Below are positions 52,037 through 61,102 of a DNA stretch of 64,000 bases, piece after piece; the first letter of the stretch is position 1, and each line of letters opens with the position of its first letter. This DNA is from CAZFLD01 sp964519835 (GTDB lineage: Bacteria > Spirochaetota > Spirochaetia > DSM-27196 > CAZFLD01), in contig CAZFLD010000014.1 of the NCBI GenBank assembly GCA_964519835.1, positions 5,145 to 69,144 of the forward strand, given 5' to 3'. A program made the translations under genes and the position numbers. The notes under the pieces are model-generated. The model had not been told where the DNA came from. It ran no database searches and saw nothing but the letters and a program-made list of their open reading frames with translations.

Positions 52037-53398
52037 CTACGCCCGCGGCAGGTCAAACGCATCGACCAGCGCGTCGATGACGTGATCGTCCATTACATTG
52101 ACGTTCCCGAGCTGCATGGCGCCCACTACGGCCTTGGCGCTGTACTCGGCAACCTCGAGGCGATCAAAGGCCTCAAGAAGTGTTCCCCCCGTCACGAGGT
52201 ACCCGTTGTTTTCGATCGCAACAATTGGAGACGCCGGGGACACCGCTTGGCAGGTCGCATTGTGATCTGCAATCGGTGCTTCGAACGAAATCCTGCCGAT
52301 GTCTCTGAGCAGGATGTACGCCTCGGGGATGATCCTTGTATTCATGTCGGTCCGCGTGACGTTAAAGGCCATCAGATTCGGCGGGTGGGCGATAATCACC
52401 GCATGTATCTCCGGTCGGGTGCCGAAAATCTTTTCGTGGAGGAGGACGGAGCGGCTCGGCAGCTTTCCCACTTCCCGTTTGCCGGATCGGATAAGGACGA
52501 TGTCGTCCGGGCGCAGGTACTTTCGGTCGAATCCGTACGGAGTAATCAGGTACGCCGAACCATCGAGGCGGACGGCGAAGGTTCCTTCGGTACTGGTAAA
52601 AAGCCCTTGGTCGTAGCTCCTGTGAATAAGTGCGCACATCTCTTTGCGTAGGGCCTTCTCGGCGCTTCCCGGCGGGCCCGCCACAAACTCGGGCAGCAGG
52701 TTGTTGCGACTGCGCGTGAGGTGCAGCTTTCCGTGGGGAATCGAATAAACGTTGCCCAGCGCCTTTGCTTGGATCTGTATTCTAGCCGTGAAATCGAGCG
52801 TCTCAAACTGCATAAACGCCTGGAACAGGTCGTCGGCGCCGGTAACCGTGCCGTGGTTTTCCATGATCACGATGTCGTGCCCGTCGGCGAAGCAATTGGC
52901 GATCTTGACGCCTAGTTCCTCGCTGCCGGGCGGGGCGTAGTCCGCGAACCCCGGTTCACCACACACTATTTTTGTGTTGGGCAATACGTCCGTCGCCGGA
53001 ACCGCCCCTGCGGCAGAGAACGCAACCAGCGCCGGTGGATGGGCGTGTAGGATTGCACGTATGTCGGGACGAATTCTGTAGATTGCGTGGTGAAAGGGAA
53101 ACTCCGAGGACGGCTTGTGAAGCCCCTCAATACGACCATCCTGGTGAACATGCACGATGTCTCGGTTTGTGAGTGAGTTTTTGTCGATACCGCTGGGGCT
53201 CACCCAGATCGATCCATCGTCGTCCTTCACCGAAATGTTGCCGCCGGATGTCGTGGTCATGCCGTAGCGGTAGATGCGCTGCATGATCATCGTGATTTGG
53301 TCGGCCGGATGGAGGTAGCGGAACTTCCTGTCGTCGTACGTCTTCTCGTCCGCCGATGCCCCGCGGGGACCGCGGCTGCTAGGTTGTGCTTTTGTCAT
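52037..53398 (-). CDS. Tandem class II aldolase/adducin protein
   Basis: A 453-residue protein with two class II aldolase domains. Domain 1 (about residues 30-225) has TTSGGNISV, the zinc ligands in ILHAHPPAL and the third His in MENHGTV. Domain 2 (about 235-440) keeps the fold but reads IIAHPPNL and IENNGYL, so two of three His ligands are lost. Only the first site should bind zinc. Typical single-domain members are about 210-260 residues. Start at the ATG at 53398, overlapping the ABC exporter gene by 20 bases, with GAGG six bases upstream. It presumably cleaves a phosphorylated or acidic sugar. Confidence 0.82.
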   Translation of the reverse strand: MTKAQPSSRGPRGASADEKTYDDRKFRYLHPADQITMIMQRIYRYGMTTTSGGNISVKDDDGSIWVSPSGIDKNSLTNRDIVHVHQDGRIEGLHKPSSEFPFHHAIYRIRPDIRAILHAHPPALVAFSAAGAVPATDVLPNTKIVCGEPGFADYAPPGSEELGVKIANCFADGHDIVIMENHGTVTGADDLFQAFMQFETLDFTARIQIQAKALGNVYSIPHGKLHLTRSRNNLLPEFVAGPPGSAEKALRKEMCALIHRSYDQGLFTSTEGTFAVRLDGSAYLITPYGFDRKYLRPDDIVLIRSGKREVGKLPSRSVLLHEKIFGTRPEIHAVIIAHPPNLMAFNVTRTDMNTRIIPEAYILLRDIGRISFEAPIADHNATCQAVSPASPIVAIENNGYLVTGGTLLEAFDRLEVAEYSAKAVVGAMQLGNVNVMDDHVIDALVDAFDLPRA

Positions 53399-55289
53399 TC
53401 TGGACCTCGTCGAGTAGCTCTTTGGGAATGTCGTCGAACGAAGCATAGTTCATCGAGTACAGCTTTGCGTAGAGGCCTCCGCGCTCCATAAGCTCGTCGT
53501 GGGTTCCGATGTCGTTGATGTGGCCGTCTTGCAGGACGACGATCTTGTCCGAGCCACGTATGGTCGATAGCCGGTGCGCGATAACAAGCCCCGTCCGCCC
53601 CTCCAGCAGTTTTTTTAGGGCGTTTTGAATGACCTTCTCCGTGTAGCTGTCGATGTTCGCGGTTGCCTCGTCAAGGACGAGGATCTGCGTGTCGGCCACA
53701 AGAGCACGGGCGAAGCTGATGAGCTGTCTTTGTCCCTGGGAAAGGTTGCCGCCCCCTTGCTCGAGCACCGTGTCGTAGCCTTCCGGCAACGACGCGATCA
53801 TGTCATACGCCCCAACCGCCCGAGCCGCGGCCTCTACCTCCTCCATCGTAGCGTCGGCCGTGCTGTAGCGAATGTTCTCGAAAATGGTTCCGGTAAACAA
53901 AAACGGCTCCTGCAAGACCATCGCGACGTTCTTGCCGATAGTCTCCTGCGTCAGATCCCGCACATCGATGCCGTCTATGGTGATCCTCCCGTCCCACACG
54001 TCGTAAAACCTGTGGGCGAGGGACATAAGGCTTGTTTTGCCCGATCCCGTGGGACCAACGATTGCGACGGTTTGGCCCGGCTCGGCTACAAAGCTGATAT
54101 CGTTGAGGATTGGCCTGTCCGGCTCGTAACCAAAGCTGACGTGCTCGAAAGCCACGCGCCCCTTGCTGTCCTCGAGCACCGCCGCGTCATCTTTGTCCTT
54201 AACGCCTACCTTTACGTCGAGCACCTCGAAGATCCGGTGTCCGGAAGCCATGGCCCGTTGCATGATGCTGTATTGCATTGTGATGGAACGAATCGGCGCA
54301 AAAAAGCGCTGCACGTAAAAGATAAACGCCACCATGATACCAAGCTCGAGGGACGTGTCGAGAACCATCGAGCCGCCTACGACAACAACAACGGACATGG
54401 CAACACCGGTGAGTGTGTCTACGATTGGGATCATTATCTGAGCAAATTTCGTTGCGCGGAGCTGTGATTTAAGATTCTCCCGCGCTTTGTCGTCAAAAAG
54501 GACGTAGTTTATGTCTTCCCGCGCCATGGCCTGTATGGTCCGCACACCGTTAATGCCCTCCGCCAAGGCGCCGTTTGTTGTGGAGCTTGCGCGTCGTGCG
54601 GAGACAAAGGCTTCTCTGGCGCGTGGCAGCCAAACAAAGCGAACAATAAAAAGCAGCGGAACAATCGCAAGTGTCAATAATCCCAAAGAGAGATTCAGAA
54701 TCAAAAGAACAACAATAATCCCGATTAGTAGAACAATGTCTCCAACCGCGAATATGGATTGCTCTAGAAACTGTTGAAGTGCATTTACGTCGCCCTGTAG
54801 GCGCGACATAATCCGACCGACTTCGGTCTTGTCCATAAATGAAAGAGAGACATGCTGCAGATGGCGAAACATTGACCGACGCATGTCGAAAAGCAAGTTT
54901 TCACCAATCCGACTTGCAAAGATCTCCTGCACGTAGTTTGCGCCGTAGTGGAGTAGTACAACGCCGCCAAAAAGCGCCGCCGCAAGGTATAGTGCCGTTC
55001 TGCCTGCGCCGTCGGCCACCAACGCGTTGTCTATGGTGGTTCGAATAACCAGCGGGATTGCGATTTGCGTTCCGGTGAAAACAAGTACGGCTACAAGGGC
55101 TGTGAGGAGCTGTTTTTTGTACGGTTTAACAAAAGGAATAAAACGTCTTACAATGCGCCCGTCAAACACTCGTCCAAAAAGCTTTTCGTCCCGGCTAATC
55201 TGCGAACCCACTACGGCGAGGGGAGGTCGTTCTTCCTCCGGCATGTCGTAGTCGTGGAACTGTTCTCTGATTTGTTCTCGCGTGGCCAT
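53379..55289 (-). CDS. ABC exporter half-transporter with consensus ATPase site
   Basis: A 636-residue fusion of a six-helix membrane domain (about 45-330) and an ATPase. Walker A is GPTGSGKTS, signature LSQGQRQL and Walker B LVLDEATAN, with the catalytic Glu present. It starts five bases after the stop of the other half-transporter and has GGAGGAGT upstream. With that partner it should form a heterodimeric exporter of the BmrCD/TmrAB type for drugs or lipids. A TetR gene with a strong palindromic operator diverges from the pair. Confidence 0.9.
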   Translation of the reverse strand: MATREQIREQFHDYDMPEEERPPLAVVGSQISRDEKLFGRVFDGRIVRRFIPFVKPYKKQLLTALVAVLVFTGTQIAIPLVIRTTIDNALVADGAGRTALYLAAALFGGVVLLHYGANYVQEIFASRIGENLLFDMRRSMFRHLQHVSLSFMDKTEVGRIMSRLQGDVNALQQFLEQSIFAVGDIVLLIGIIVVLLILNLSLGLLTLAIVPLLFIVRFVWLPRAREAFVSARRASSTTNGALAEGINGVRTIQAMAREDINYVLFDDKARENLKSQLRATKFAQIMIPIVDTLTGVAMSVVVVVGGSMVLDTSLELGIMVAFIFYVQRFFAPIRSITMQYSIMQRAMASGHRIFEVLDVKVGVKDKDDAAVLEDSKGRVAFEHVSFGYEPDRPILNDISFVAEPGQTVAIVGPTGSGKTSLMSLAHRFYDVWDGRITIDGIDVRDLTQETIGKNVAMVLQEPFLFTGTIFENIRYSTADATMEEVEAAARAVGAYDMIASLPEGYDTVLEQGGGNLSQGQRQLISFARALVADTQILVLDEATANIDSYTEKVIQNALKKLLEGRTGLVIAHRLSTIRGSDKIVVLQDGHINDIGTHDELMERGGLYAKLYSMNYASFDDIPKELLDEVQNDKSTT

Positions 55290-55294
55290 GGTAA

Positions 55295-57145
55295 CTACTC
55301 CTCCGGAAGCTCGATGTCGTCTGCGGGATTGGATTGGAGGCGGTACAACGCCGCGTACCTGCCACCGTGATCGAGCAGCTCATGGTGGGTGCCCCGCTCG
55401 AGAACGCTACCTTTGTCCACAAAAAGGATCTCGTCGGAATGCATAAGGGAGCTGAGGCGGTGAGAGATGATAATAACGATCGCGTCCTTGGATTGCTCGC
55501 GCAGGGAGGTGAGGATACGTTGCTCCGTTGCGGCGTCGATTGCCGCGGTGGAGTCGTCAAAGATCATAACCGCGGGTCGCATTAAGAGTGTCCGCGCGAT
55601 GACCAATCGCTGCCGTTGGCCGCCCGAAAGCGAGACTCCCCGCTCACCCACGAGCGTTCCGTAGCCGCGCGGTAATGCACCAACGTAGCTGTGCAGCTGG
55701 GCCGCGTTTGCGGCGTTGACAATGCGGTCACGGTCCGCCCAAGGGTCGCCATAGGCGATGTTGTTCTCCAGCCCCGCGGTGAACAGAAAGATATCCTGCT
55801 GGATGACGCTCACGGCCGAACGAAGCGACTTGAGCCTGACGTCGCGAATGTCCTGGCCGTCGATGCGGATGCAGCCGCCGGTGACGTCGTAGAACCGGGG
55901 AATCAGGTGGGCTATTGTTGACTTGCCGGCCCCCGGCGGTCCGACTATCCCGACTGTTTGGCCCCGACGCGCGGTAAGGCTGACATTGGACAAGACCGGA
56001 ACACGTTCGTCGCCAAGGCTGTAGGCAAAGCTGACGTTGTCCAACTCGAGTGTTCCCTCGCGAACCTCCAGATCCTTGGCGTGGTCACTATCCTTTATAT
56101 CCGGTTCTTCATCCAAAACCGCAAACAGTCGTTCGCCCGACGTTGTGGCTCGCGCAATCGAGTTAACCAAAAGGCCCAGCTGGCGCATAGGCATTTGCAA
56201 TACCGTCATGTAGGCGAGAAACTCGGTGAGCTTACCCACCGTCATGCTCCCGTCGAGTACGTTTAGACCGCCGAACAGCAAGACAAGTCCCATGGACAGA
56301 TAAAACGCAAAGGTCATTGCAGTGCCGTTTTTTACACGCACGCCGATACGTTGCCATGTCATCTCCTGGGCCTTGTTGCTTGCATCGTTGAACTTGTCCA
56401 TTTCGTGGTTTTGGGCGGCAAACGCGCGCACAACCCGAATGCCCTGGAGGTTTTCTTCCATAACTCGCGTGAGGTAGGAAAGCCGTTTCTGGAGCCGGTG
56501 CCAGCTCTCACGGAGGGTGAGCCGGGCGTCGATTGCCCGCCACCCGACAAACGGCACAAAGCTCAAGGCCAACAAACCAAGCACGACATCCGCCGAGAGG
56601 AGGCGATACGCACCGATAGCGAGGAGCATTCCCAGAAAGACAAGGCGTTTGATGCCGGTGTTTACAAAGAGTCGAACGCCCTCGACATCGAGCATGCCTC
56701 GGGTGATCAAATCGCCGGAGTGAGTGTGGTCGTGATACCGGAAGTCCAAGCGCTGGATCTTGTCGTACATCGCAATGCGCAATTCATGGCCGATTCGTTG
56801 ACCCACCGCCTCACCAAGGTAGTTGTGAAGCATCGTCAGGACGCCACGAACCACGCTTGCGCCAAAAAGCAAAATGCCCGTGATCAAAAGGGCCTGCCGG
56901 GCCGTATCGGCCGTGCCACGACCGGAGAGGAGGCCGTAGGCGTTGTCTACCGCTTGGCCGAGAAACTGCGGGATAAACAGCTGAACCACGACCGCTGCGG
57001 TAAGAATCACCAGGGACAGAATCATCTGTACCGGGTAGTGAAACGCCATACGCGTTACACGGCCTATAACGTCACTGCCTTCGAGCATTCGCTTGAACGT
57101 GAATCTGCTTTCTTCTCGATTACGGGAGCTGTTTGTGCGTTTCAT
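55295..57145 (-). CDS. ABC exporter half-transporter with degenerate ATPase site
   Basis: A 616-residue half-transporter. Walker A GPPGAGKST and signature LSGGQRQR are normal, but Walker B reads MIFDDSTAAID, with Asp in place of the catalytic Glu. In heterodimeric exporters this substitution marks the half whose ATP site hydrolyses poorly. The ATG at 57145 follows AGGGAAAGG; 29 codons of open frame upstream are ignored. It is the first gene of the exporter operon, 113 bases from the TetR operator. Confidence 0.9.
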   Translation of the reverse strand: MKRTNSSRNREESRFTFKRMLEGSDVIGRVTRMAFHYPVQMILSLVILTAAVVVQLFIPQFLGQAVDNAYGLLSGRGTADTARQALLITGILLFGASVVRGVLTMLHNYLGEAVGQRIGHELRIAMYDKIQRLDFRYHDHTHSGDLITRGMLDVEGVRLFVNTGIKRLVFLGMLLAIGAYRLLSADVVLGLLALSFVPFVGWRAIDARLTLRESWHRLQKRLSYLTRVMEENLQGIRVVRAFAAQNHEMDKFNDASNKAQEMTWQRIGVRVKNGTAMTFAFYLSMGLVLLFGGLNVLDGSMTVGKLTEFLAYMTVLQMPMRQLGLLVNSIARATTSGERLFAVLDEEPDIKDSDHAKDLEVREGTLELDNVSFAYSLGDERVPVLSNVSLTARRGQTVGIVGPPGAGKSTIAHLIPRFYDVTGGCIRIDGQDIRDVRLKSLRSAVSVIQQDIFLFTAGLENNIAYGDPWADRDRIVNAANAAQLHSYVGALPRGYGTLVGERGVSLSGGQRQRLVIARTLLMRPAVMIFDDSTAAIDAATEQRILTSLREQSKDAIVIIISHRLSSLMHSDEILFVDKGSVLERGTHHELLDHGGRYAALYRLQSNPADDIELPEE

Positions 57146-57257
57146 ACCTTTCCCTATAATCGTACCGAGGCCAAAATAGAGAGACAATCTTCGGCGCGTT
57201 TGTCGTGGTCCGAGCGGGCAAAAAAACGACAAAAAACCGTGTCATCCGTGATACTGT

Positions 57258-57273
57258 AAGTAAGTACTTACTT
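57258..57273. promoter_or_regulatory. Perfect 16-bp palindrome, likely TetR operator
   Basis: AAGTAAGT is followed directly by ACTTACTT, between the divergent TetR and ABC exporter genes and 13 bases before the TetR ATG. Its symmetry, size and site fit a TetR-dimer operator controlling both directions. Confidence 0.75.
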
Positions 57274-57286
57274 CTGGAGTGTGTGC

Positions 57287-57877
57287 ATGGCACAAGAAAC
57301 GGCTACCGAATTGTTATTGACCGCGGCGGAGATTCTATTCTCGGAGAAGGGCTACACGTCCACGACGACAAAGGCGATTGCTCAGGAGGCGCGTGTCAGC
57401 GAAGTCACGATCTTCCGGCACTTCGGGAACAAGACCGGCATTCTCGCGGCTCTGATCAACTCACGGCCCGGACTCCGCGAAGGACTACGCCTCAAGGATC
57501 TTGTGGTCCATGGCGATGTACGGGCCACTCTTGACGCTGTGGCCGCTCGGGAGCTCCGATTGGCGGCGGCAACAAGGGGCCTCTGGTTCCGGTTGGCCAT
57601 GGAGGCACGGGCTTACCCCGAGGTGGCCGAGTTGGTGGACGGTGTCTTGGCCGGTCGAGTGAATCGGCTGGCGCGGTATTTGCGCCGCCGCAAGGCTGAG
57701 GGGCTTGTTCGGCGGAACATAAACGCCGACTTTATGGCTGAGAGCTTCTACGTATTGGTTGCCTCGTTTGTGCCTATGCGCCTCTATGCCAGGGTCCGCT
57801 CGGTGCCGCAAACTCACGACGTGGCCGCCTTGGCGTCGAGCTTGGTAGAGGTGATTTGGGCGGGAATTGCGCCGTAG
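57287..57877 (+). CDS. TetR-family repressor
   Basis: A 196-residue regulator. Residues about 5-55 are the TetR DNA-binding domain with TTKAIAQEARVSEVTIFRHFGNKTGIL, the family's most conserved stretch. The C-terminal all-helical domain binds the inducer. ATG at 57287 follows TGGAG; an upstream GTG in frame is possible. It diverges from the heterodimeric ABC exporter and sits on a palindromic operator, so it very probably represses the exporter and itself. Confidence 0.9.
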   Translation: MAQETATELLLTAAEILFSEKGYTSTTTKAIAQEARVSEVTIFRHFGNKTGILAALINSRPGLREGLRLKDLVVHGDVRATLDAVAARELRLAAATRGLWFRLAMEARAYPEVAELVDGVLAGRVNRLARYLRRRKAEGLVRRNINADFMAESFYVLVASFVPMRLYARVRSVPQTHDVAALASSLVEVIWAGIAP

Positions 57878-57894
57878 GGCGCGTCGGGGTGGCC

Positions 57895-58869
57895 TTAGCC
57901 GCCTCTGCCTTCGTGGATCGAAATGCTAACCGTGCCGGCCGATCGATCGCCCGGTGAAAGCACCCGGAGGCCGAGATCGGGAGTGTTGAATGAGTCCGTT
58001 GCAGCCGTGATCGGCTCGATTGCCACGGATGTGTGGTCCGGCGGCGTGTAGATCTGTAGGTATCGGAACAGGGATTGCCCCGGCTGCACAACCAGCGTAT
58101 AACGGGTCCCCAAGAGTTTGACAGGGCCGAACAAGTCGGTGTATGCGATGTCCAGATCGGCCGATCCGATTGGCCGCGGTAGGGTGAAGTCGTAGTTGGT
58201 GCCGGCCGTTGCGGCGGTGCCTCCCAGCGGAAGGAGTCTGTCATCTACCGGTACAAAGCTCCGGGCCGGTATCTGAAGCATCGGCTCGCGTACCGCGGAG
58301 CTGCCCAAGATAAAGTAAGGGTGCCAGCCGAGCGCGATCGGCGCATCGCCGTCGCCGGTGTTTGTGACGGTGAAACGGAGCTCCGCGCGTGGGCCGGACA
58401 CCGTGATGTCTACGGCCAGGCGCACCTGAAACGGGTAGCCCGGCTGATCGGCCACGTCTACCCCGATGTGCGCCTCCACGCCGCCTCGCGGGGCGGCACC
58501 GTCGGCCGGCGTGGTGCCGGAGTTGTCCGCCTCCACGCCGCTTGTTTCCGGGAGGATAGCGGCCGAGACGTGCGCCGGCGTCCGATACGCAAAGCCGTGG
58601 ATCGCGTCGCCGAACTCGGGGTCGTTGATCGGGAGGCTGTGCCGGCGACCGCCGAAGGTGTACACGCCCCCGGGAATCCTATCGTTGAAGGGGAACAAAA
58701 AGCAGCCGCGGAACTCCGGCTCAGGGACGCCCGGCGTGCCGGGGGCGAGGATATCGACCGGCGTGTCCCGGCCTTCAGGCACAAGGCAAATTTGATGTAT
58801 CGCCCCGCCGTGCTCGGGATCGAGGACAACGGAGGTTCCATCTTCGCCGGCGAAGGAAAGCAAGCTCAA
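57895..58869 (-). CDS. Aldose 1-epimerase-like (mutarotase family) protein
   Basis: A galactose-mutarotase-like beta-sandwich protein of about 324 residues. Conserved elements: FPFNDRIPGGVYTF with the substrate Arg/Asn near residue 65, DAIHGFAY with the first catalytic His near 92, LGWHPYFIL with the second near 190 and an AIEPITAATDSFN segment with the catalytic Glu near 292. The start is uncertain: I use the TTG at 58869 just past the SIS gene's stop; no ATG fits. Last gene of a four-gene operon. It would supply the right sugar anomer. Confidence 0.78.
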   Translation of the reverse strand: MSLLSFAGEDGTSVVLDPEHGGAIHQICLVPEGRDTPVDILAPGTPGVPEPEFRGCFLFPFNDRIPGGVYTFGGRRHSLPINDPEFGDAIHGFAYRTPAHVSAAILPETSGVEADNSGTTPADGAAPRGGVEAHIGVDVADQPGYPFQVRLAVDITVSGPRAELRFTVTNTGDGDAPIALGWHPYFILGSSAVREPMLQIPARSFVPVDDRLLPLGGTAATAGTNYDFTLPRPIGSADLDIAYTDLFGPVKLLGTRYTLVVQPGQSLFRYLQIYTPPDHTSVAIEPITAATDSFNTPDLGLRVLSPGDRSAGTVSISIHEGRGG

Positions 58870-58877
58870 CCTGTGCC

Positions 58878-59897
58878 TTATCCCGTGTACTCGTTTCCGA
58901 CCTTCCGTGCGCGCTCGGCCTTGTCGAGGTTCACCCCGAGTGAGATCCCCGCCTCTACCAGCAGATTCCACCCGGCGGCCAGGAACAGGTAGTCCAAGCT
59001 GTCGCTATCCAATGCCGCCGCCGAGTCCGGGAGGAGGATCGTTGGGAACCGAGTCGGCCGATTGGCGATTGCGATGACGGTAAGCCCGACGCCTTGAACC
59101 AAGACCTCCTCGAACTTGGCATCCTCTTCCTCGAAGGGATTTACCACGACGACAAGATCCGATGATTCCATGGACTCTTCCACGCCGTGCACGGCGTAGG
59201 TCCCTTCCAAGTACGCCGACCGCTTCCGAGTGATCTCGTTGGTCTTGAGCGTAAGCTCTTCGGCCACGCCGGTGTCGCGGCCGGCAAAATGCACGACCTG
59301 CGCGTTGACAAGAGCCTCCGCCAGGTCGGTGGATACCTCCGAGGTAAGTGTCTCCTCAATAAGATCGCCGAGGACGTCGAAGTCCGGGAGGGGAGTCGCA
59401 GTCGCCCGCCGGGCGAGGATGTCGCACACAAGCGCCTGTTCGACAACGGATTTTGTGGCGGCCACCGCCTCTTCGTCGCCGCAGGTAAGCCCATATCCGC
59501 GGTCCGCGTGCGCCATGATCGGCGAATCAACATTGTTTACTACCGCGGTGATGTCGCCGTGGCCTTTGGACTTGAGTGAATGAATCAGGCGAACGGCCTC
59601 CGCCGTCTTGCCGCTGTTCGACGCAACATACACCCCTGCCTCGGACAGGTCCAGCTCTCCGGCCTCGGTAGCACCGGCGGTAAAAAGCCGTGGTGCCTGC
59701 CGGCGCCGGAGCGCAGAGTAGATCGTGTGCTTGGCCGGGAAAATCCTGGACGAGCCCTCACCGGTAAAAAGAACCGCATCGCTTCTAAAGTCGATCTCCG
59801 CGATCTTCTCGACCGGAAGTGACCGCACGGTTGCCGGAGTTTCGAGCATCTCCCTAACAAGGGCAAATCGGGTGTATCGTGTATCGTCTTGTTTCAT
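58878..59897 (-). CDS. SIS-domain sugar isomerase (AgaS/GlmS-isomerase-like)
   Basis: A 339-residue protein with two SIS domains. Domain 1 shows FTGEGSSRIFPAKH near 44 and SNSGKTAEAVRLI near 93, with CGDEEAVAATKSVV near 138, as in the isomerase half of glucosamine synthase and AgaS-type ketose/aldose isomerases. Domain 2 begins around residue 190. It would interconvert or deaminate a phosphorylated (amino) sugar. It overlaps the phosphofructokinase gene by four bases in a ROK-regulated operon. Confidence 0.85.
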   Translation of the reverse strand: MKQDDTRYTRFALVREMLETPATVRSLPVEKIAEIDFRSDAVLFTGEGSSRIFPAKHTIYSALRRRQAPRLFTAGATEAGELDLSEAGVYVASNSGKTAEAVRLIHSLKSKGHGDITAVVNNVDSPIMAHADRGYGLTCGDEEAVAATKSVVEQALVCDILARRATATPLPDFDVLGDLIEETLTSEVSTDLAEALVNAQVVHFAGRDTGVAEELTLKTNEITRKRSAYLEGTYAVHGVEESMESSDLVVVVNPFEEEDAKFEEVLVQGVGLTVIAIANRPTRFPTILLPDSAAALDSDSLDYLFLAAGWNLLVEAGISLGVNLDKAERARKVGNEYTG

Positions 59898-61102
59898 ACG
59901 TTTTCCTTATGGACGTAGGCGTCAAGCACGCTGTACGCGGGCAGTGTGCCGACGAGGGGCCGCAGGTAGCGCAAAAACGCTTCGCTTACCCACCCGTCTT
60001 TTGTCAAAAAGGCGTCGGGCATCGGTTTTGCTTTTGCCGCCACCGACTCTAGGGCGACGGTGCCCATTGTAGATCGATATGGGGTTTCCGCTTCTCGAGC
60101 GATGGAGACCATCACGCCGCTTTCTCCCTCCCGCAGCAGCTCGACGGCCGTCGAGCCGGCACGGAACGCCTCTTCGCGATCAACCACGCTTACCCTGTCG
60201 TCGGCGCACATCGGCAGCGACTCGGTGATCTGAAACTCGCCGCGATAGCCGGTCGCCTCGGACACCAGGGCATGTAACGCCACTGCGGCACTCGATCCAC
60301 CCATGGCTCCGTACTCCGTGTTGGCGAAGTTGTCCCGGGATGCGGCGCCGGAAAGCGGCGTTCCGTCCTCGAGTCTGGTGCCTTCGCCCACTACGACGTA
60401 GCACCACCCTACGCGGCGAATCACGGACTCCACGTCGCGCACGAGCTTCTCGCGCGCGACGGGGCGTTCGGGCAAATAGATAAGATGTGGGGCCTCGTCC
60501 GGACCATCCTTGGCCAGGGCGGCGGCAGCCGCAAGCCATCCGGCATCCCTCCCAACGGTCTGAAAGACGGCAAATCGGTCCACGCGCCGCATATCGGCGG
60601 CGAGGCGACCGGCCTGCTTGACACTTATGGCGATGTAACGGGCCGCGGACGGATAGCCCGGCGTGTGGTCGGTTCCGAACAGATCGTTGTCAACGGTCTT
60701 GGGAACACCTACCGCCGACACCGGTACTCCGTTGGCTCGGCAGTACGCTTCGATCCGATGTGCCGTGTCCATCGTGTCGTTACCGCCGATCATCACCAAG
60801 TGTCCGATCGAGAGCTTGTCCAACCGGGAGGCGATGCGCGGAAGATCCGCATCGGCAAGCTTGTACCGACAACTACCAAGCGCCGAGCCCGGCGTATACG
60901 ACAGGCGTGCTAATTCTTCGGCTCCCAAGGAATCGAGGTCAACTACCAGACCCTCCAAAAAACCTTCGATTCCAAAGCGGCAGCCGATGACCCCGGAGAA
61001 GTGGCCGTCGTTTTGTACCGAATCGATAACGCCGTGGAGGCTCGCGTTGATTACGGCGGTCGGTCCACCGGACTGTGCCACCAGTAGCTTTTTTCTGCTC
61101 AT
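59894..61102 (-). CDS. Phosphofructokinase family, pyrophosphate-type
   Basis: A 402-residue sugar-phosphate kinase. GGNDT at 106-110 has Asp where ATP enzymes have Gly (position 104 of the E. coli protein), and PKTVDND at 134-140 has Lys where they have Gly (position 124); both are hallmarks of PPi-dependent enzymes. D138 should be the catalytic base. The N (for the usual D) in GGND is unusual. It overlaps both neighbours by four bases (ATGA), so ROK, kinase and isomerase are tightly coupled. In this setting it may phosphorylate a sugar phosphate other than fructose 6-phosphate. Confidence 0.87.
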   Translation of the reverse strand: MSRKKLLVAQSGGPTAVINASLHGVIDSVQNDGHFSGVIGCRFGIEGFLEGLVVDLDSLGAEELARLSYTPGSALGSCRYKLADADLPRIASRLDKLSIGHLVMIGGNDTMDTAHRIEAYCRANGVPVSAVGVPKTVDNDLFGTDHTPGYPSAARYIAISVKQAGRLAADMRRVDRFAVFQTVGRDAGWLAAAAALAKDGPDEAPHLIYLPERPVAREKLVRDVESVIRRVGWCYVVVGEGTRLEDGTPLSGAASRDNFANTEYGAMGGSSAAVALHALVSEATGYRGEFQITESLPMCADDRVSVVDREEAFRAGSTAVELLREGESGVMVSIAREAETPYRSTMGTVALESVAAKAKPMPDAFLTKDGWVSEAFLRYLRPLVGTLPAYSVLDAYVHKENV

